Of a stretch of DNA of 64,000 nucleotides, positions 10,147 through 19,994 are shown in pieces. How positions within the stretch are numbered: position 1 is the stretch's first letter; each line of letters begins with the position of its first letter. The position numbers were made by a program, and so were the translations under genes. The stretch is from Martelella mediterranea DSM 17316 (GTDB taxonomy: Bacteria; Pseudomonadota; Alphaproteobacteria; Rhizobiales; Rhizobiaceae): NCBI RefSeq assembly GCF_002043005.1, contig NZ_CP020330.1:2684001-2748000 (forward strand). The letters run 5' to 3'. The notes beneath the pieces are model-generated. The model had not been told where the DNA came from. It worked only from the letters and a program-made list of their open reading frames with translations, and searched no databases.

Positions 10147-11226
10147 TCAGATCGCGTTCTGCCAGCCGTGGTAAAATGCGTGATCGGCCATCACCGGCAG
10201 GGGTACGGGGCTGTAGGTCTTTGCCGACCAGTATGCCGCCGTGGCGAAATCGAGGCTGTGGCGCGCGTCGGCAAGGGTCAGCGGCAGCGGCGTCTTGGTG
10301 CAGATGGCGTTATGGAAACCCTGCATCTGGCCCGCAAAGCCGGTGGGCGGCGGGGCGAACTCGGCCAGGGCCTCGTCGATCCGGCGCGCGATTTCGTCAT
10401 TCGCCGGGATAAAGCGCCACGGCGCGTCCTCGGCCGTGAAGTCGGGTCGGCTATCGGTCTCGATCACCATGTTCTCGAAGCACAGCCGCATGCGGCTCAG
10501 CGGCTCGACGGAGCCGAGCGTTGCCGATGTGGTGGCGAGCGCGCCGCAATGCAGTTCTACGGTCACGCTGGCGCAATCCTCGACCTCGATGCCGCGGTTG
10601 ACGCGGGTGGCGATGCGCGCGGACAGCGAGCGCACAGGACCGAGCAAATAGAACATCAGGTCGTTGGCGTGGATCGCGTGGTTCATCAGCACCCCGCCGA
10701 GCGCATCATTCCAGTGCCGCCGCCAGTCGTGCTCGTAATAATGCGCATCGCGCAGCCAGTGAACCTCGCATGTCGCGACATAGGGCTTGCCGGCAATGCC
10801 GGTGGTGATCAGATGCTTGGCCTTCTGGGCGCCGTCATTGTAGCGATACTGCATGATCGGCATGACATGGCCGCTGGAGCGCGATTCGGCATCGAGCAGC
10901 TCGTCGATATCGGCAAGCGAGCCGACCAGCGGCTTTTCGCAGATCACGTGTTTGCCGGCTTTCAGCGCCGCAAGCATCAGGGCCTTGTGGGTGCCGGGCG
11001 GCGTGCAGACGTCGATCACGTCGATATCGTCCATGCCCAGGATTTCGAGATAGTCGGTCTCGCGCCGCTCGATGCCGAACCGGTCGCCGACCGCGTTGAG
11101 GTGGCTGGCGTCGATGTCGCAGATGGCGGCGACTTCGAAGCGCTCCGGGTTGGGAAGATAACCGCGGCTGATATGCGTTTGGCCGACGCCCAGGCCGACG
11201 ACGGCGACTTTGAGTTTTCTCGTCAT
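10147..11226 (-). CDS. Gfo/Idh/MocA family NAD(P)-dependent oxidoreductase
   Basis: 359 aa. The N-terminal Rossmann domain (VAVVGLGVGQTHISRGYLPN, dinucleotide GxGxxG-type) and the family lysine motif HVICEKPLVGS near residue 98 are clear. The C-terminal alpha/beta domain contains HWLRDAHYYEHDWRRHW and GGVLMNHAIHANDL, where the His is the usual catalytic-site residue. Such enzymes oxidise sugars, inositols or sugar acids. It is not next to a transporter, so the substrate is unknown. The ribosome binding site AGGACATTGGA precedes ATG 11226. Confidence 0.9.
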   Translation of the reverse strand: MTRKLKVAVVGLGVGQTHISRGYLPNPERFEVAAICDIDASHLNAVGDRFGIERRETDYLEILGMDDIDVIDVCTPPGTHKALMLAALKAGKHVICEKPLVGSLADIDELLDAESRSSGHVMPIMQYRYNDGAQKAKHLITTGIAGKPYVATCEVHWLRDAHYYEHDWRRHWNDALGGVLMNHAIHANDLMFYLLGPVRSLSARIATRVNRGIEVEDCASVTVELHCGALATTSATLGSVEPLSRMRLCFENMVIETDSRPDFTAEDAPWRFIPANDEIARRIDEALAEFAPPPTGFAGQMQGFHNAICTKTPLPLTLADARHSLDFATAAYWSAKTYSPVPLPVMADHAFYHGWQNAI

Positions 11227-11543
11227 TCCAATGTCCTGTTATGCATATTTCGGACGTTTGCTTTCAATGCCGTTCCGTGCCTTCGGGCGCGGTCAAAGCC
11301 TGACGATCCGGCAGGGCGCGGCGCGCGGCGCTGGCAAGGGTTTCGGGGGCCAAAACAAACTCTGAGCAAGAATCATGCTTCCAGCAGGTAACCGCCAGCA
11401 TTATCCGATTTCGCGCTGGCGAAGCTTTGTCACTTTATCGCCATGTTCGGGCGCTCATGGCAAGCCCCTTGCGTGATTCGATCCGATGCGAATCGATTTT
11501 AAAAGTGAGCGAAGGCGGCTAAGTTTTTGACTAAAATCAGTTT
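11227..11543. other. Intergenic region with a small inverted repeat
   Basis: 317 bp between two minus-strand genes with no coding signal. It must hold the promoter of the oxidoreductase gene. An inverted repeat GATTCG-ATCCGATG-CGAATC lies near 11475-11494 and could be an operator or nothing. No terminator-like hairpin with a T run was seen. Confidence 0.4.
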
Positions 11544-12350
11544 TCAATGCCCGCTCTCAGTCAGAAAACCTTCGACCATCGCCCTGTAGCCCGATCCGAA
11601 AAGCCGGAAATGCACCAGCGCCGGCCAGAGACTGTAGACAGCGCGCCGCGTCTCGAAGCCGGGATCGAGCGTGCCATAACGTTCGTAGAATCGGTCGTCG
11701 AGATGGCCGAAAAGCGCGGCCATCGCCAGATCGACCTCACGGTCGCCATAATAGCAGGCCGGATCGATCAGCGCGGTCACGCGACCGCCCGACGTCATCA
11801 CATTGCCCGACCAGAGATCGCCGTGCAGCAGGGCCGCCGGCGGGGTGTCCGGAATGATATCGCCAAGCCGCGCGGCGAGGCTTTCGACCCGCCGGGCGAG
11901 CGGGGAAGGCAGGTCCGCGAGGTTGTTGAGCAGACGGTTGTCGCGCCAGAAGGCGACCCAGGACGGGGTCTCGTCATTGCGGATGGTAACCTTGCCGAAA
12001 GAAAAGTCCGCGCCGAAGCCGTAGGGTCTGTCGACCGGCTGGTGCAGGGCGGTCAGAACGCGCGCCAGATCGTCCTCCGCGCCCGAAAATCCGCTGCGGC
12101 CCTCGACCTCCTCCATGATGAGCAATGTATCGTCGGCCGCAATCACCCTGGGCGCGGGCGCGCCGGTCGCCGCGATCAGCCGCAGCATCGCGGCTTCCAG
12201 CGCCGGCGCCGGGCCGGTCTTCACGATGTAGCTCTGTTCCGTACTTGTCACGGCGCGCATCAATGCGGAGAGGTCGCCGCTTGAAAAATGGGTGAGTTCG
12301 ACGCTTTCGACGCCGAGCAGACGGGCGGTGTGGCGTGCAATCTGGTTCAT
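11544..12350 (-). CDS. Fructosamine/ketosamine-3-kinase family protein
   Basis: 268 aa with the aminoglycoside-phosphotransferase-like kinase fold: YIVKTGPAPALEAAML supplies the ATP-contacting lysine, LLHGDLWSGNVM near residue 180 is the catalytic loop with Asp and Asn, and ALIDPACYYGDREVDLAM is the Mg-binding segment. Bacterial members phosphorylate fructosamines or ribulosamines and so reverse protein or amine glycation. The start is ATG 12350, with only a weak ribosome binding site. It is divergent from the flavoprotein gene at 12455 (104 bp between starts). Confidence 0.9.
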   Translation of the reverse strand: MNQIARHTARLLGVESVELTHFSSGDLSALMRAVTSTEQSYIVKTGPAPALEAAMLRLIAATGAPAPRVIAADDTLLIMEEVEGRSGFSGAEDDLARVLTALHQPVDRPYGFGADFSFGKVTIRNDETPSWVAFWRDNRLLNNLADLPSPLARRVESLAARLGDIIPDTPPAALLHGDLWSGNVMTSGGRVTALIDPACYYGDREVDLAMAALFGHLDDRFYERYGTLDPGFETRRAVYSLWPALVHFRLFGSGYRAMVEGFLTESGH

Positions 12351-12454
12351 CGTCGTTCCGTGGCTGAGCGCGCTCTGGACGCCGGGGGCGGTGCTGTCTT
12401 AAAAGCAATCACCGCCGCCTGAAGGCTACGGCAATTTACCCGCGGAGTGCAAGA

Positions 12455-13858
12455 ATGGCGATCGAGGACGTAACAACCCGGCTGAGAAATCCAGAGGCGG
12501 CGCAGACCGTCATCGCCATCCTGCAACAGCGCTTCGCCGACAAGGTGCAGACCGGCGAGGCCTTCCGCGCCCAGCATGCCCACACCACCACCTATCTGCC
12601 GGCGCAGCTTCCCGACGCCGTGTTCTTCGCTGAAAGCGCCGAGGATGTGAAGGCGGTGGTCAAGGCCTGCGCCGCCCACAAGGTGCCGGTGATACCCTTC
12701 GGCACGGGCTCCTCGCTGGAGGGGCAGGTGAACGCGCCCGAGGGCGGCATCTCGATCGATTTCTCGCGCATGAACCGCGTGCTTGCGGTGAATGCAGAGG
12801 ATCTCGACTGCACGGTCGAGCCCGGCATCACCCGTGAGGAACTGAACGCATATCTGCGCGATACCGGCCTGTTTTTCCCGATTGATCCCGGCGCCAACGC
12901 CTCGATCGGCGGCATGGCCTCCACCCGCGCCTCCGGCACCAATGCCGTGCGCTACGGCACGATGAAGGACGTGGTCCTGGCGGTAACGGCGGTGACGGCG
13001 GATGGCGAGGAGATCACCACCGCCAGCCGCGCGCGCAAATCCTCGGCGGGCTACGACCTGACGCGGCTGTTCGTCGGCGCGGAGGGCACGCTCGGGGTGA
13101 TCACGTCCGTAACGCTGAAGCTTGCCGGCATCCCGGAAAAGATCGCCGGCGGCGTGTCCTCCTTCGCCACGCTGGAGGATGCCTGCAATGCGGTGATCAT
13201 GACCATCCAGATGGGCATTCCGGTCGCCCGCATCGAACTGCTCGATGCCCTGCAAGTGAAAGCCTGCAACGCCTATTCCGGCCTCGACTTTCCCGAAACG
13301 CCGCTGCTGCTGCTGGAATTCCACGGCAGCGAGCAGGCGGTGGCGATGCAGTCGGAGCAGTTCGCCGAGATCGCAGCGGAATGCGGCGGATCGGAGTTCG
13401 TGTGGACCGCCAATGCCGAGGAGCGCAATCGGCTCTGGAAAGCCCGCCACAATGCCTATTGGGCGGGCAGGGCGCTGAAGCCGGACTATGAGGGCTTTTC
13501 CACCGATGTCTGCGTCCCGATCTCGCGCCTTGCCGATTGCGTGCGCGAGACCCAGGCCGATATCGCAGCCGAGGGCATTCTGGCCCCGGTGGTCGGCCAT
13601 GCCGGCGACGGCAATTTTCATCTCCTGGTGCTGTTCGACAAGGACAAGCCCGGTGAGATCGAGAAGATCGAGGCGTTCACCGTCCGCCTTGCCGAGCGCG
13701 CGATCGCCATGGGCGGCACCTCGACGGGCGAGCACGGCGTTGGTCAGGGCAAGAAACGCGTTGTCGGCAAGGAGCTCGGAAGCGCGGTCGCGATGATGCG
13801 GGCGATCAAGCAGGCGCTCGACCCGGACAACATCTTCAACCCGGGCAAAATATTCTGA
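12455..13858 (+). CDS. FAD-linked oxidase, D-lactate dehydrogenase (cytochrome)-like
   Basis: 467 aa. Residues ~40-220 are a PCMH/VAO-type FAD domain (VIPFGTGSSLEGQVNAPEGG and DPGANASIGGMASTRASGTN), and the C-terminal half is the FAD-oxidase cap with GHAGDGNFHLLVLF and the terminal GTSTGEHGVGQGKK signature. These match mitochondrial-type D-lactate dehydrogenase, which oxidises D-lactate to pyruvate and passes electrons to cytochrome c or quinone. Glycolate oxidase GlcD and D-2-hydroxyglutarate dehydrogenase are close alternatives; absence of neighbouring glcE/glcF argues against GlcD. GGAGTGCAAGA precedes the start. Confidence 0.88.
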   Translation: MAIEDVTTRLRNPEAAQTVIAILQQRFADKVQTGEAFRAQHAHTTTYLPAQLPDAVFFAESAEDVKAVVKACAAHKVPVIPFGTGSSLEGQVNAPEGGISIDFSRMNRVLAVNAEDLDCTVEPGITREELNAYLRDTGLFFPIDPGANASIGGMASTRASGTNAVRYGTMKDVVLAVTAVTADGEEITTASRARKSSAGYDLTRLFVGAEGTLGVITSVTLKLAGIPEKIAGGVSSFATLEDACNAVIMTIQMGIPVARIELLDALQVKACNAYSGLDFPETPLLLLEFHGSEQAVAMQSEQFAEIAAECGGSEFVWTANAEERNRLWKARHNAYWAGRALKPDYEGFSTDVCVPISRLADCVRETQADIAAEGILAPVVGHAGDGNFHLLVLFDKDKPGEIEKIEAFTVRLAERAIAMGGTSTGEHGVGQGKKRVVGKELGSAVAMMRAIKQALDPDNIFNPGKIF

Positions 13859-14003
13859 TTGCAGCCGGTGCGGTGCCGCGCGGAAAAAGGGCATATCGCC
13901 CCGCACGGAACCGGCGCCTGAACTGGTTTGCCATTCTGCCCTGTGCTAGGTTCTGGCCAATGCGGCCGGAGCCGCAAACGCAAGTGACAGAGGAATAGCA
14001 GGT

Positions 14004-17000
14004 TTGCTGGCACGAATACTGGTTATCATTGGCGCTTTTCTGGTTTTCGTCCTCTGTGTCGCGCTGGTCGCCCCCTATTTCATCGACTGGAGCAGCTTCC
14101 GGCGGGAATTCGAGGTGCAGGCGAGCCGGGTGATCGGCAAGAAGGTCGAGGTGCTCGGCGACGTCGATGTCCGCATCCTGCCGTTTCCGGCGATCACCAT
14201 GCACGATGTCAGCGTCGGCCGGGATGCCGCCGGCCCGCCGCTTGCGACGGCGGAATCCTTCTCGATGGACGCGGAACTGGCGCCCTTCCTCAGCGGCGAA
14301 ATGCGCATCTTCAAGATGCAGCTCGAACACCCCGTGTTCAATCTCTCGCTTGATGAGAATGGCGCGCTCTCATGGACCGATACCGGCGAGAGTGCCATCG
14401 CCTCCCGCCGCGTGATCTTCGAGGATGTCGAGGTGCGCGATGGCGAAATCCACCTCTCGGATGCGGCAAGCGGGCGGATGCGCAGTCTGACCGATATCGA
14501 CGCCATGCTTTTCGCCAACGCGATCGAAGGCCCGTGGCGGATGGAGGGGACGGGTGTGCTCGACGGCCGCGCCGGAAGCTTCAGCATCCTTACCGGCAGA
14601 CCCGATCCCGAAACCCGCTCCGTGCGGGTGCGATTGACCGCCGCGCCGCTGCAATGGCCGCTTCTGGCGTCGATGGAAGGCGATGTCTCGCTTGCGACCG
14701 GCGCGCCGGTCTATGCCGGCGACTTCCGTCTCGCCGTGACCGCCGATGAGGAACAGGACGTGCCGCCGCCGCGCGTTGCCGGCAAGTTCGAGCTCACCAA
14801 CAACTCCTTCGCGGTGCCGGAATACCGGCTGGAAGTCGGCACCCGAGTCGATCCCTATGTGATTTCGGGAGAGGGCAATTTCGACACACGGCCGGGCGGC
14901 ACCTTCCTGCTGACGGCCAACGGCCAGCAATTCAATGTCGAGCGGCTTTCCGATTACGACACCAATCTGAAGAAGGGCCGGGTCGCGCCGCCAAGCGCGC
15001 GCGAGCGCCTCGACGTGCTGATCGGCTTCATCAGGGACGTGCCGATCCCGCAATTGCCGGGCAAGGTGACGTTCCGCCTGCCGGCGCTGGTCTCCGGCGA
15101 CACCACGATCCGCTCGATCGTGCTTGACGCCTCGCCCGACGGCGATGGCTGGCGGATCGAAAACGGCTCGGCGATCCTGCCCGGCCGCACCCAGGTGGAG
15201 GCGTCCGGGCGGCTGGCCGTCGGCGAGACCACGGATTTTTCGGGCTCGCTCCTGGTCGCCTCGCGCCAGCCAAGCGGACTTTCGCAATGGCTGACCGGCA
15301 AGGTCAGCCCGGAAATCCGCGAACTCGACCGCGCCGGCTTTTCCGCCGACGTTATTCTGACGCCGCAGACCCAAGCCTTCGAAAATCTGCAGATCGTCGC
15401 CGGCGACGCCGTGCTTGACGGCACCTTGTCGCGACAGGCCGATGGCGCCGCCACGCCGACGCTCGATTTCGACCTCTCCGGAAATGTCATCGATCTGAAC
15501 GCGCTCAGGGCGCTTGCCGGGCTGATGGTGGGCGAGGATATCGATACCGGCCTCAGCCAGCACCGCATTCACGCCACGCTCAGGGCCGGCGCAGTCAACG
15601 CCTTCGACCTGACGGCCAATGTGGTCGATACCGATTTCACCTATCAGGCCGGCGCGGTGACGATCGACAGCCTGAAGATCGACGATCTCGCGGGCGCGGC
15701 GATCACGCTTTCGGGGCAGGCGCAGACGATGCGGGATATGCCGACCGGCTCCGCCCGCCTGACGCTGTCCGCCGGAGACATTACCGATTTCGTGGCGATG
15801 CTCCGCCAGCGGGCCGGTGATCACCCGCTGCTGACGATGCTTGGCGATGGAGCGATCTGGTACAACGATACCAGTCTCGAGGCGGACCTGACCTTCGGGC
15901 AGGATGGAACCGCAGCCGCCGCCGTGATCCAGGGGAGCGCCAATGGCAGCCGCATTTCCGGCTCGTGGCGGATGGACTCGCTCACGGGGCAGGGCGGCAT
16001 GAGCGGCCAGCTTCAGGCCTCGAACCCGGATGCCGCGGTGCTGTTCGGGCAGGCGGGCCTGATGCCGCTGCCGATCCCGGCGCCGGCGGGCGCGCAGGTG
16101 TCGCTCTCCGTTGATCGCGCCGATGCCGAAGGGCCGGCCGCCATCGGCTTTCGCGCGGCAAGCGGCGAGACCCGGTTCTCCGCCAGCGGCGAGGCGAGCC
16201 TTGCGGCGGGCGATTTCCTGAGCGGCCGCTATTCGGTTTCGCTCGAAAGCCCTGATCTTGAACCTTATCTGGCGATGAACGCCTTTGCGGTGCCCGGCAC
16301 GGCCTTCGGGGTGCCGGTGTCGCTGAAGGCGGCGCTCGATATCGACGATGAGGCCTACACGCTTTCGGCCATTGACGGAACGCTTGACGGCAACGGTCTT
16401 GCCGGTCGGCTTTCGCTCGCAAGGGGCGGGCCAGTGGCCTCGCTCAAGGGGGCGCTCGCGCTCGACCGGCTCGACATGGCCTGGCTGACGGAGGCCGTTT
16501 TCGGTCCCGATTTCACCGATTCCGAGGGCAATCTCTCGGATGTGCCCTTCGACCGCGCCTATTTCGGAACGGCTGAGGCGAGCGTGGACCTGCAGGCGGG
16601 CGCCTTCGATCTCGGTCTTGCCGAGCCCGTGACCGGCATGGGCGGCAAGCTCGATTTCCGCGGCGGCGGCATGGCGCTCAACGGGCTTTCTGGCCGGCTG
16701 ATGGGCGGCACGCTTTCCGGCGACATGCGGCTCGGAAACACCGATGGCAATGGCTATTTCCAGGCCCAGCTCAATCTTGCCGACGCGACCCTGCCCGAAA
16801 ATCTCTGGCAGGCGGACGGGACGCCCGTCGTCTCCGGCGCGTTCGATCTCGGCCTTGTGGTGGAGACCACCGCCGATACCGCGCGGGGTCTGAAATCGCA
16901 GGCCAGCGGTTCCGGCATCGTCACGCTCAAATCGCCGATCTTCAACGGCCTCGATCTCGGCTTCAGGGACGAGCTTCTCGCCTGGGCGGATGCCGAGGGC

Positions 17001-17747
17001 ACGGAAATCACCAATGAGGCCATCGAGGACAAGGTTCGCGCGCTGCTCTTCGGTGGCGGCAGCTTCCAGGCGGGCGATATCGCGATCCCGTTTGCGATCA
17101 CCGACGGAACGCTGCAGGCGCGCAATGTGCTGGTCGATCTGCCCGAGGCCAGCGTCTACGCGGCGATGGAGGCCGATCTGGATACGCGCGATCTGGACGC
17201 CGCGCTCGATGTCGCGCTCAAGCTTGGCGACGAGGGCGAGGAGGGGGCGAGCGCCGGCTTTACGATCGGCTTCAACGGCCCGCTTGCTGCGCCGGACCGC
17301 ACCCTTGATCTCACCGAGATCGATAATTATCTGGCGCTGAGGGCGGTCGAGCGCGAGCGCGAGCGCGTGGAACGCCTGCAGGCCGACATTCTCGAAAAGC
17401 AGCGCCTGCGCCGTGAGGCGGCCCTCTATCAGGGCCGGGAAGAGGCGCGCGAGCGCCAGCGTCAGGAGGAGGCGGAACGGCAGCGGCGGGAAGAAGAGGC
17501 GCGCCGCGCCGCGGAAGCCGCCCGAAGCGCCGAGGCGGGTGCCTCCGGTGAGCCTTCGTCAGATCAGCCATCGCCGGGCGGCGCTGGCGAGACAGCGCCC
17601 GATCGGCCGGCTGAAGCCGCGCCGATTTCCGCCGCGCCAGCGGAGGTCGTTCCCGAAGCGCCGGCAAAGAGCGATTGGGACCGACTGATTGAATCGATCA
17701 TCGACGGGGCGGAGGAAGTGCGCCAGGACGGCGCACCCAGCCCCTGA
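14004..17747 (+). CDS. AsmA family envelope protein, 1247 aa
   Basis: TTG start behind AGAGGAATAGCAGG. The product has an N-terminal membrane anchor (residues ~3-25, LVIIGAFLVFVLCVALVAPY), then the AsmA signature FIDWSSFRREFEVQASRVIGKKVEVLGDV, and a very long beta-rich periplasmic body. The C-terminal AsmA-like region lies around residues 850-1100. AsmA/TamB/YhdP proteins form hydrophobic-grooved bridges for phospholipid traffic between membranes. Residues ~1115-1180 are an extremely charged Arg/Glu stretch, likely coiled coil, followed by an Ala/Pro/Glu-rich tail. The tail is odd for the family. The gene stands alone. Confidence 0.92.
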   Translation: MLARILVIIGAFLVFVLCVALVAPYFIDWSSFRREFEVQASRVIGKKVEVLGDVDVRILPFPAITMHDVSVGRDAAGPPLATAESFSMDAELAPFLSGEMRIFKMQLEHPVFNLSLDENGALSWTDTGESAIASRRVIFEDVEVRDGEIHLSDAASGRMRSLTDIDAMLFANAIEGPWRMEGTGVLDGRAGSFSILTGRPDPETRSVRVRLTAAPLQWPLLASMEGDVSLATGAPVYAGDFRLAVTADEEQDVPPPRVAGKFELTNNSFAVPEYRLEVGTRVDPYVISGEGNFDTRPGGTFLLTANGQQFNVERLSDYDTNLKKGRVAPPSARERLDVLIGFIRDVPIPQLPGKVTFRLPALVSGDTTIRSIVLDASPDGDGWRIENGSAILPGRTQVEASGRLAVGETTDFSGSLLVASRQPSGLSQWLTGKVSPEIRELDRAGFSADVILTPQTQAFENLQIVAGDAVLDGTLSRQADGAATPTLDFDLSGNVIDLNALRALAGLMVGEDIDTGLSQHRIHATLRAGAVNAFDLTANVVDTDFTYQAGAVTIDSLKIDDLAGAAITLSGQAQTMRDMPTGSARLTLSAGDITDFVAMLRQRAGDHPLLTMLGDGAIWYNDTSLEADLTFGQDGTAAAAVIQGSANGSRISGSWRMDSLTGQGGMSGQLQASNPDAAVLFGQAGLMPLPIPAPAGAQVSLSVDRADAEGPAAIGFRAASGETRFSASGEASLAAGDFLSGRYSVSLESPDLEPYLAMNAFAVPGTAFGVPVSLKAALDIDDEAYTLSAIDGTLDGNGLAGRLSLARGGPVASLKGALALDRLDMAWLTEAVFGPDFTDSEGNLSDVPFDRAYFGTAEASVDLQAGAFDLGLAEPVTGMGGKLDFRGGGMALNGLSGRLMGGTLSGDMRLGNTDGNGYFQAQLNLADATLPENLWQADGTPVVSGAFDLGLVVETTADTARGLKSQASGSGIVTLKSPIFNGLDLGFRDELLAWADAEGTEITNEAIEDKVRALLFGGGSFQAGDIAIPFAITDGTLQARNVLVDLPEASVYAAMEADLDTRDLDAALDVALKLGDEGEEGASAGFTIGFNGPLAAPDRTLDLTEIDNYLALRAVERERERVERLQADILEKQRLRREAALYQGREEARERQRQEEAERQRREEEARRAAEAARSAEAGASGEPSSDQPSPGGAGETAPDRPAEAAPISAAPAEVVPEAPAKSDWDRLIESIIDGAEEVRQDGAPSP

Positions 17748-17936
17748 ACGGTTCCGTCAAAATATCGCCGGTATTGCGGAGCATGTGAGGCGCAAGCCGG
17801 GCACTGTCGGAGCCAGTTGAAGAACGGCGCAATAATCTTTTTGCCGCAGAAACGCACTATGGATTCGGCAAAGTTGTAGCGGTAAAACAATGTGATAGAG
17901 CCATAGTGTGATGAATGAGATGAAGGGCAGACTTGA

Positions 17937-18326
17937 ATGAAAACGGTGAAGCGCAGGCTTTTGATCGGGCTTGGTTGGGTGATGGTGGCGCTTGCCCTTA
18001 TCGGCGCGGTTCTGCCTATCATGCCGACCGTGCCGTTCCTGATCGTTGCCGCCGCCGCCTTTGCCCGTTCGTCGCCGGAGCTTGAGGCGCGGCTGATGAA
18101 CCATCCGCATTTCGGCCCGCATCTCGGCCGCTGGCGGCGCGAGGGCGCGATCTCGCTGCCGGCCAAGCTGCTTGCCGTGGCGGCCATGGGCTGCAGCATG
18201 GTCTCGGTTCTGCTGTTTGCCGGCGCATGGCCGTGGCTGCAGGCCGGCGTCGCGTTTGTGCTCGCCTGTTGCGCGCTCTACGTCCTCACCCGCCCTTCGC
18301 CTTCCTCAATCGCCGCGGACGGCTGA
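17937..18326 (+). CDS. YbaN (DUF454) family inner-membrane protein
   Basis: 129 aa with the DUF454 hallmark VMVALALIGAVLPIMPTVPFLIVAAAAFARSS split across two transmembrane segments, then LMNHPHFGPHLGRWRREGAI, then two further hydrophobic helices (LLAVAAMGCSMVSVLLFA and WLQAGVAFVLACCALYVL). No activity is known for the family. The ribosome binding site is weak (GCAGACTTGA). It converges on the LacI-type regulator with 12 bp between stop codons. Confidence 0.9.
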   Translation: MKTVKRRLLIGLGWVMVALALIGAVLPIMPTVPFLIVAAAAFARSSPELEARLMNHPHFGPHLGRWRREGAISLPAKLLAVAAMGCSMVSVLLFAGAWPWLQAGVAFVLACCALYVLTRPSPSSIAADG

Positions 18327-18338
18327 TTTCGTCAGGTT

Positions 18339-19433
18339 TTAGCTGTTTTCCCGCGCCTTTGCCGCTGGCGCCTTCGACCAGTCGGGCTTGCTGATGCTTT
18401 GCAGCGGCTTCGATCCGGCATTGTCGATGCGGGCGAGAACGGCGCGGGCGAGTTCGCGCCCGGCCTGGCTGAAATCCTCGCTCATGGCGATGAGTTCCGG
18501 GTTGATCCAGTTCAGGAAATCGGCCGGCTGCTTGGCCACCACGTCGACCTCGCGGCCGAGCGTCAGGTTGCAGTCTCTCAGCGCCGCCATGATCGGGATC
18601 GCGCTGCTGCCGCTGCAGGCGATCACGGCGTCCGGCGGATGGCTGGAGCGCAGCGTCGCGAGCATGCCGCTGCGGATCTCGGTCAGGGGCGAATCGGTCG
18701 AGATCGATGTCAGCGGCGTCTCCTCCAGGGAGAACTGGCTGAGGCCGCGTTCGAAGCCGGAGCGGAAATACTTGTAATAGGTCAGGTGGCTCGGTGGCTG
18801 CAGGCTGACGATCCGCCGCCGCCCGCGCCCCGCCAGCATTTCCACGGCGTCGAAGGCATAGGCGTCATTGTCGAAATCATGGAACGGATAGTCGATACTG
18901 CCTTCCGTGCGGCCATGGGCGGCAAACGGCATGCCGCGCTCGCGCATCAGCTTGATGCGGGGATCGTCGGGCTCGATGCGCGAGATGATCACGCCATCGG
19001 CCGAGCCGGTATCCAGGATATAGCGCACCGGCGCCATCTGGTCGTGATGGATCGGCTGCGGCATCAGCACGAGATGATAGGGCGTGTCGGCCAGGATTTC
19101 AGAGATGCCGAAGATCATCTGACCGGCCATGCCCATGATTTCCTCTTCCAAATTGAGGATGAGGGCGATGACATTGGTCTTGCCGGTCCTGAGCCTGACG
19201 CCGGCGCGATTCGGCATGTAGCCGAGCTGCTTGGCGACCAGCCGCACCCGTTCCTTGGTGTGCTCGGCGATATCCGGCGCATCCTTCAGCGCGCGCGAGA
19301 CGGTGGTGACGCCGAGCCCGGTCATATAGGCGATCGTCTTCAGCGTCGGCCGGGCGTTTGCGGTTTCGCCTGTCCGGGTCTCTGCGCGGCGGCCTTCCGT
19401 GCGGCCATCTGTGCGGCTTGTCGTCGGTTTCAT
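18339..19433 (-). CDS. LacI family regulator of the adjacent sugar operon
   Basis: 364 aa. The first ~27 residues are an Arg/Thr-rich extension; the LacI helix-turn-helix follows (TLKTIAYMTGLGVTTVSRALKDAP) with hinge KQLGYMPNRAGVRLRTGKTN, and then a sugar-binding core. GAGGAGACGCA precedes ATG 19433. It is divergently transcribed from the sugar ABC operon (561 bp between starts), so it very likely represses that operon in the absence of an inducer sugar. Similar arrangements (aglR-aglEFGAK) exist in rhizobia. The inducer is unknown. Confidence 0.92.
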   Translation of the reverse strand: MKPTTSRTDGRTEGRRAETRTGETANARPTLKTIAYMTGLGVTTVSRALKDAPDIAEHTKERVRLVAKQLGYMPNRAGVRLRTGKTNVIALILNLEEEIMGMAGQMIFGISEILADTPYHLVLMPQPIHHDQMAPVRYILDTGSADGVIISRIEPDDPRIKLMRERGMPFAAHGRTEGSIDYPFHDFDNDAYAFDAVEMLAGRGRRRIVSLQPPSHLTYYKYFRSGFERGLSQFSLEETPLTSISTDSPLTEIRSGMLATLRSSHPPDAVIACSGSSAIPIMAALRDCNLTLGREVDVVAKQPADFLNWINPELIAMSEDFSQAGRELARAVLARIDNAGSKPLQSISKPDWSKAPAAKARENS

Positions 19434-19696
19434 TGCGTCTCCTCATTCGCCGGCAACCGGATTGATTGCAAACGCGCCTTGCCGCGCGAAACTGGTCGCG
19501 CGCCCCGGTTCGTCTGCGGCTCGAGGTTGCGCCTCTCCCGCCCCGCCCTGAACAGCCCTGCCTGCCGCCGACGCTTATAGCGTCTCCCGGCAATCCATGC
19601 GCAAAAAAAAGCGCTGTTCGCCGGGCGTCAGGCAGTCTCCTCCCGTCAGGGAAAGGGGATGATGGTAGTCTAGCGCGGCAAGAACTGAAACGATAC

Positions 19697-19712
19697 AGAA
19701 AAGTGTTTCTGG
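19697..19712. promoter_or_regulatory. Candidate operator in the LacI-sugar operon intergenic region (I)
   Basis: Perfect inverted repeat CAGAAA-AGTG-TTTCTG, 6+4+6, in the 561 bp divergent promoter region. The even spacing and position fit a LacI-family operator; binding is not shown by sequence alone. Confidence 0.45.
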
Positions 19713-19852
19713 CCGTTCGATCCCCTGATTTTCAAGGCCTACGCGGCGTCATGACGCATAGGTCACCACATTGTTTGCGTTAGCGAAGAAGCGCCGCTTT
19801 GAAAGCCGATTTCTTAGAAAAAAACCAATTAAAATAACATTTTAATGGGGTA

Positions 19853-19865
19853 TTTGCATTGCAAA
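19853..19865. promoter_or_regulatory. Candidate operator in the LacI-sugar operon intergenic region (II)
   Basis: Perfect odd-length inverted repeat TTTGCA-T-TGCAAA, 130 bp upstream of the binding-protein start. It abuts an AT-rich tract (19810-19852) that stands out from the surrounding GC-rich DNA and probably holds the operon promoter. Between the two candidate sites and the regulator gene I see no coding signal. Confidence 0.5.
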
Positions 19866-19994
19866 AATGAGGACGGCGGGGGAGCCCTGAACTCCAACTA
19901 AAGTCGCACGGAAACAAAAACTTCGACAAAAAGGTTGCCAGCTTCCGGGAATTTGAATACCGTTTTCCGGCAACGTTTCAGTTGGGAGGACAAG

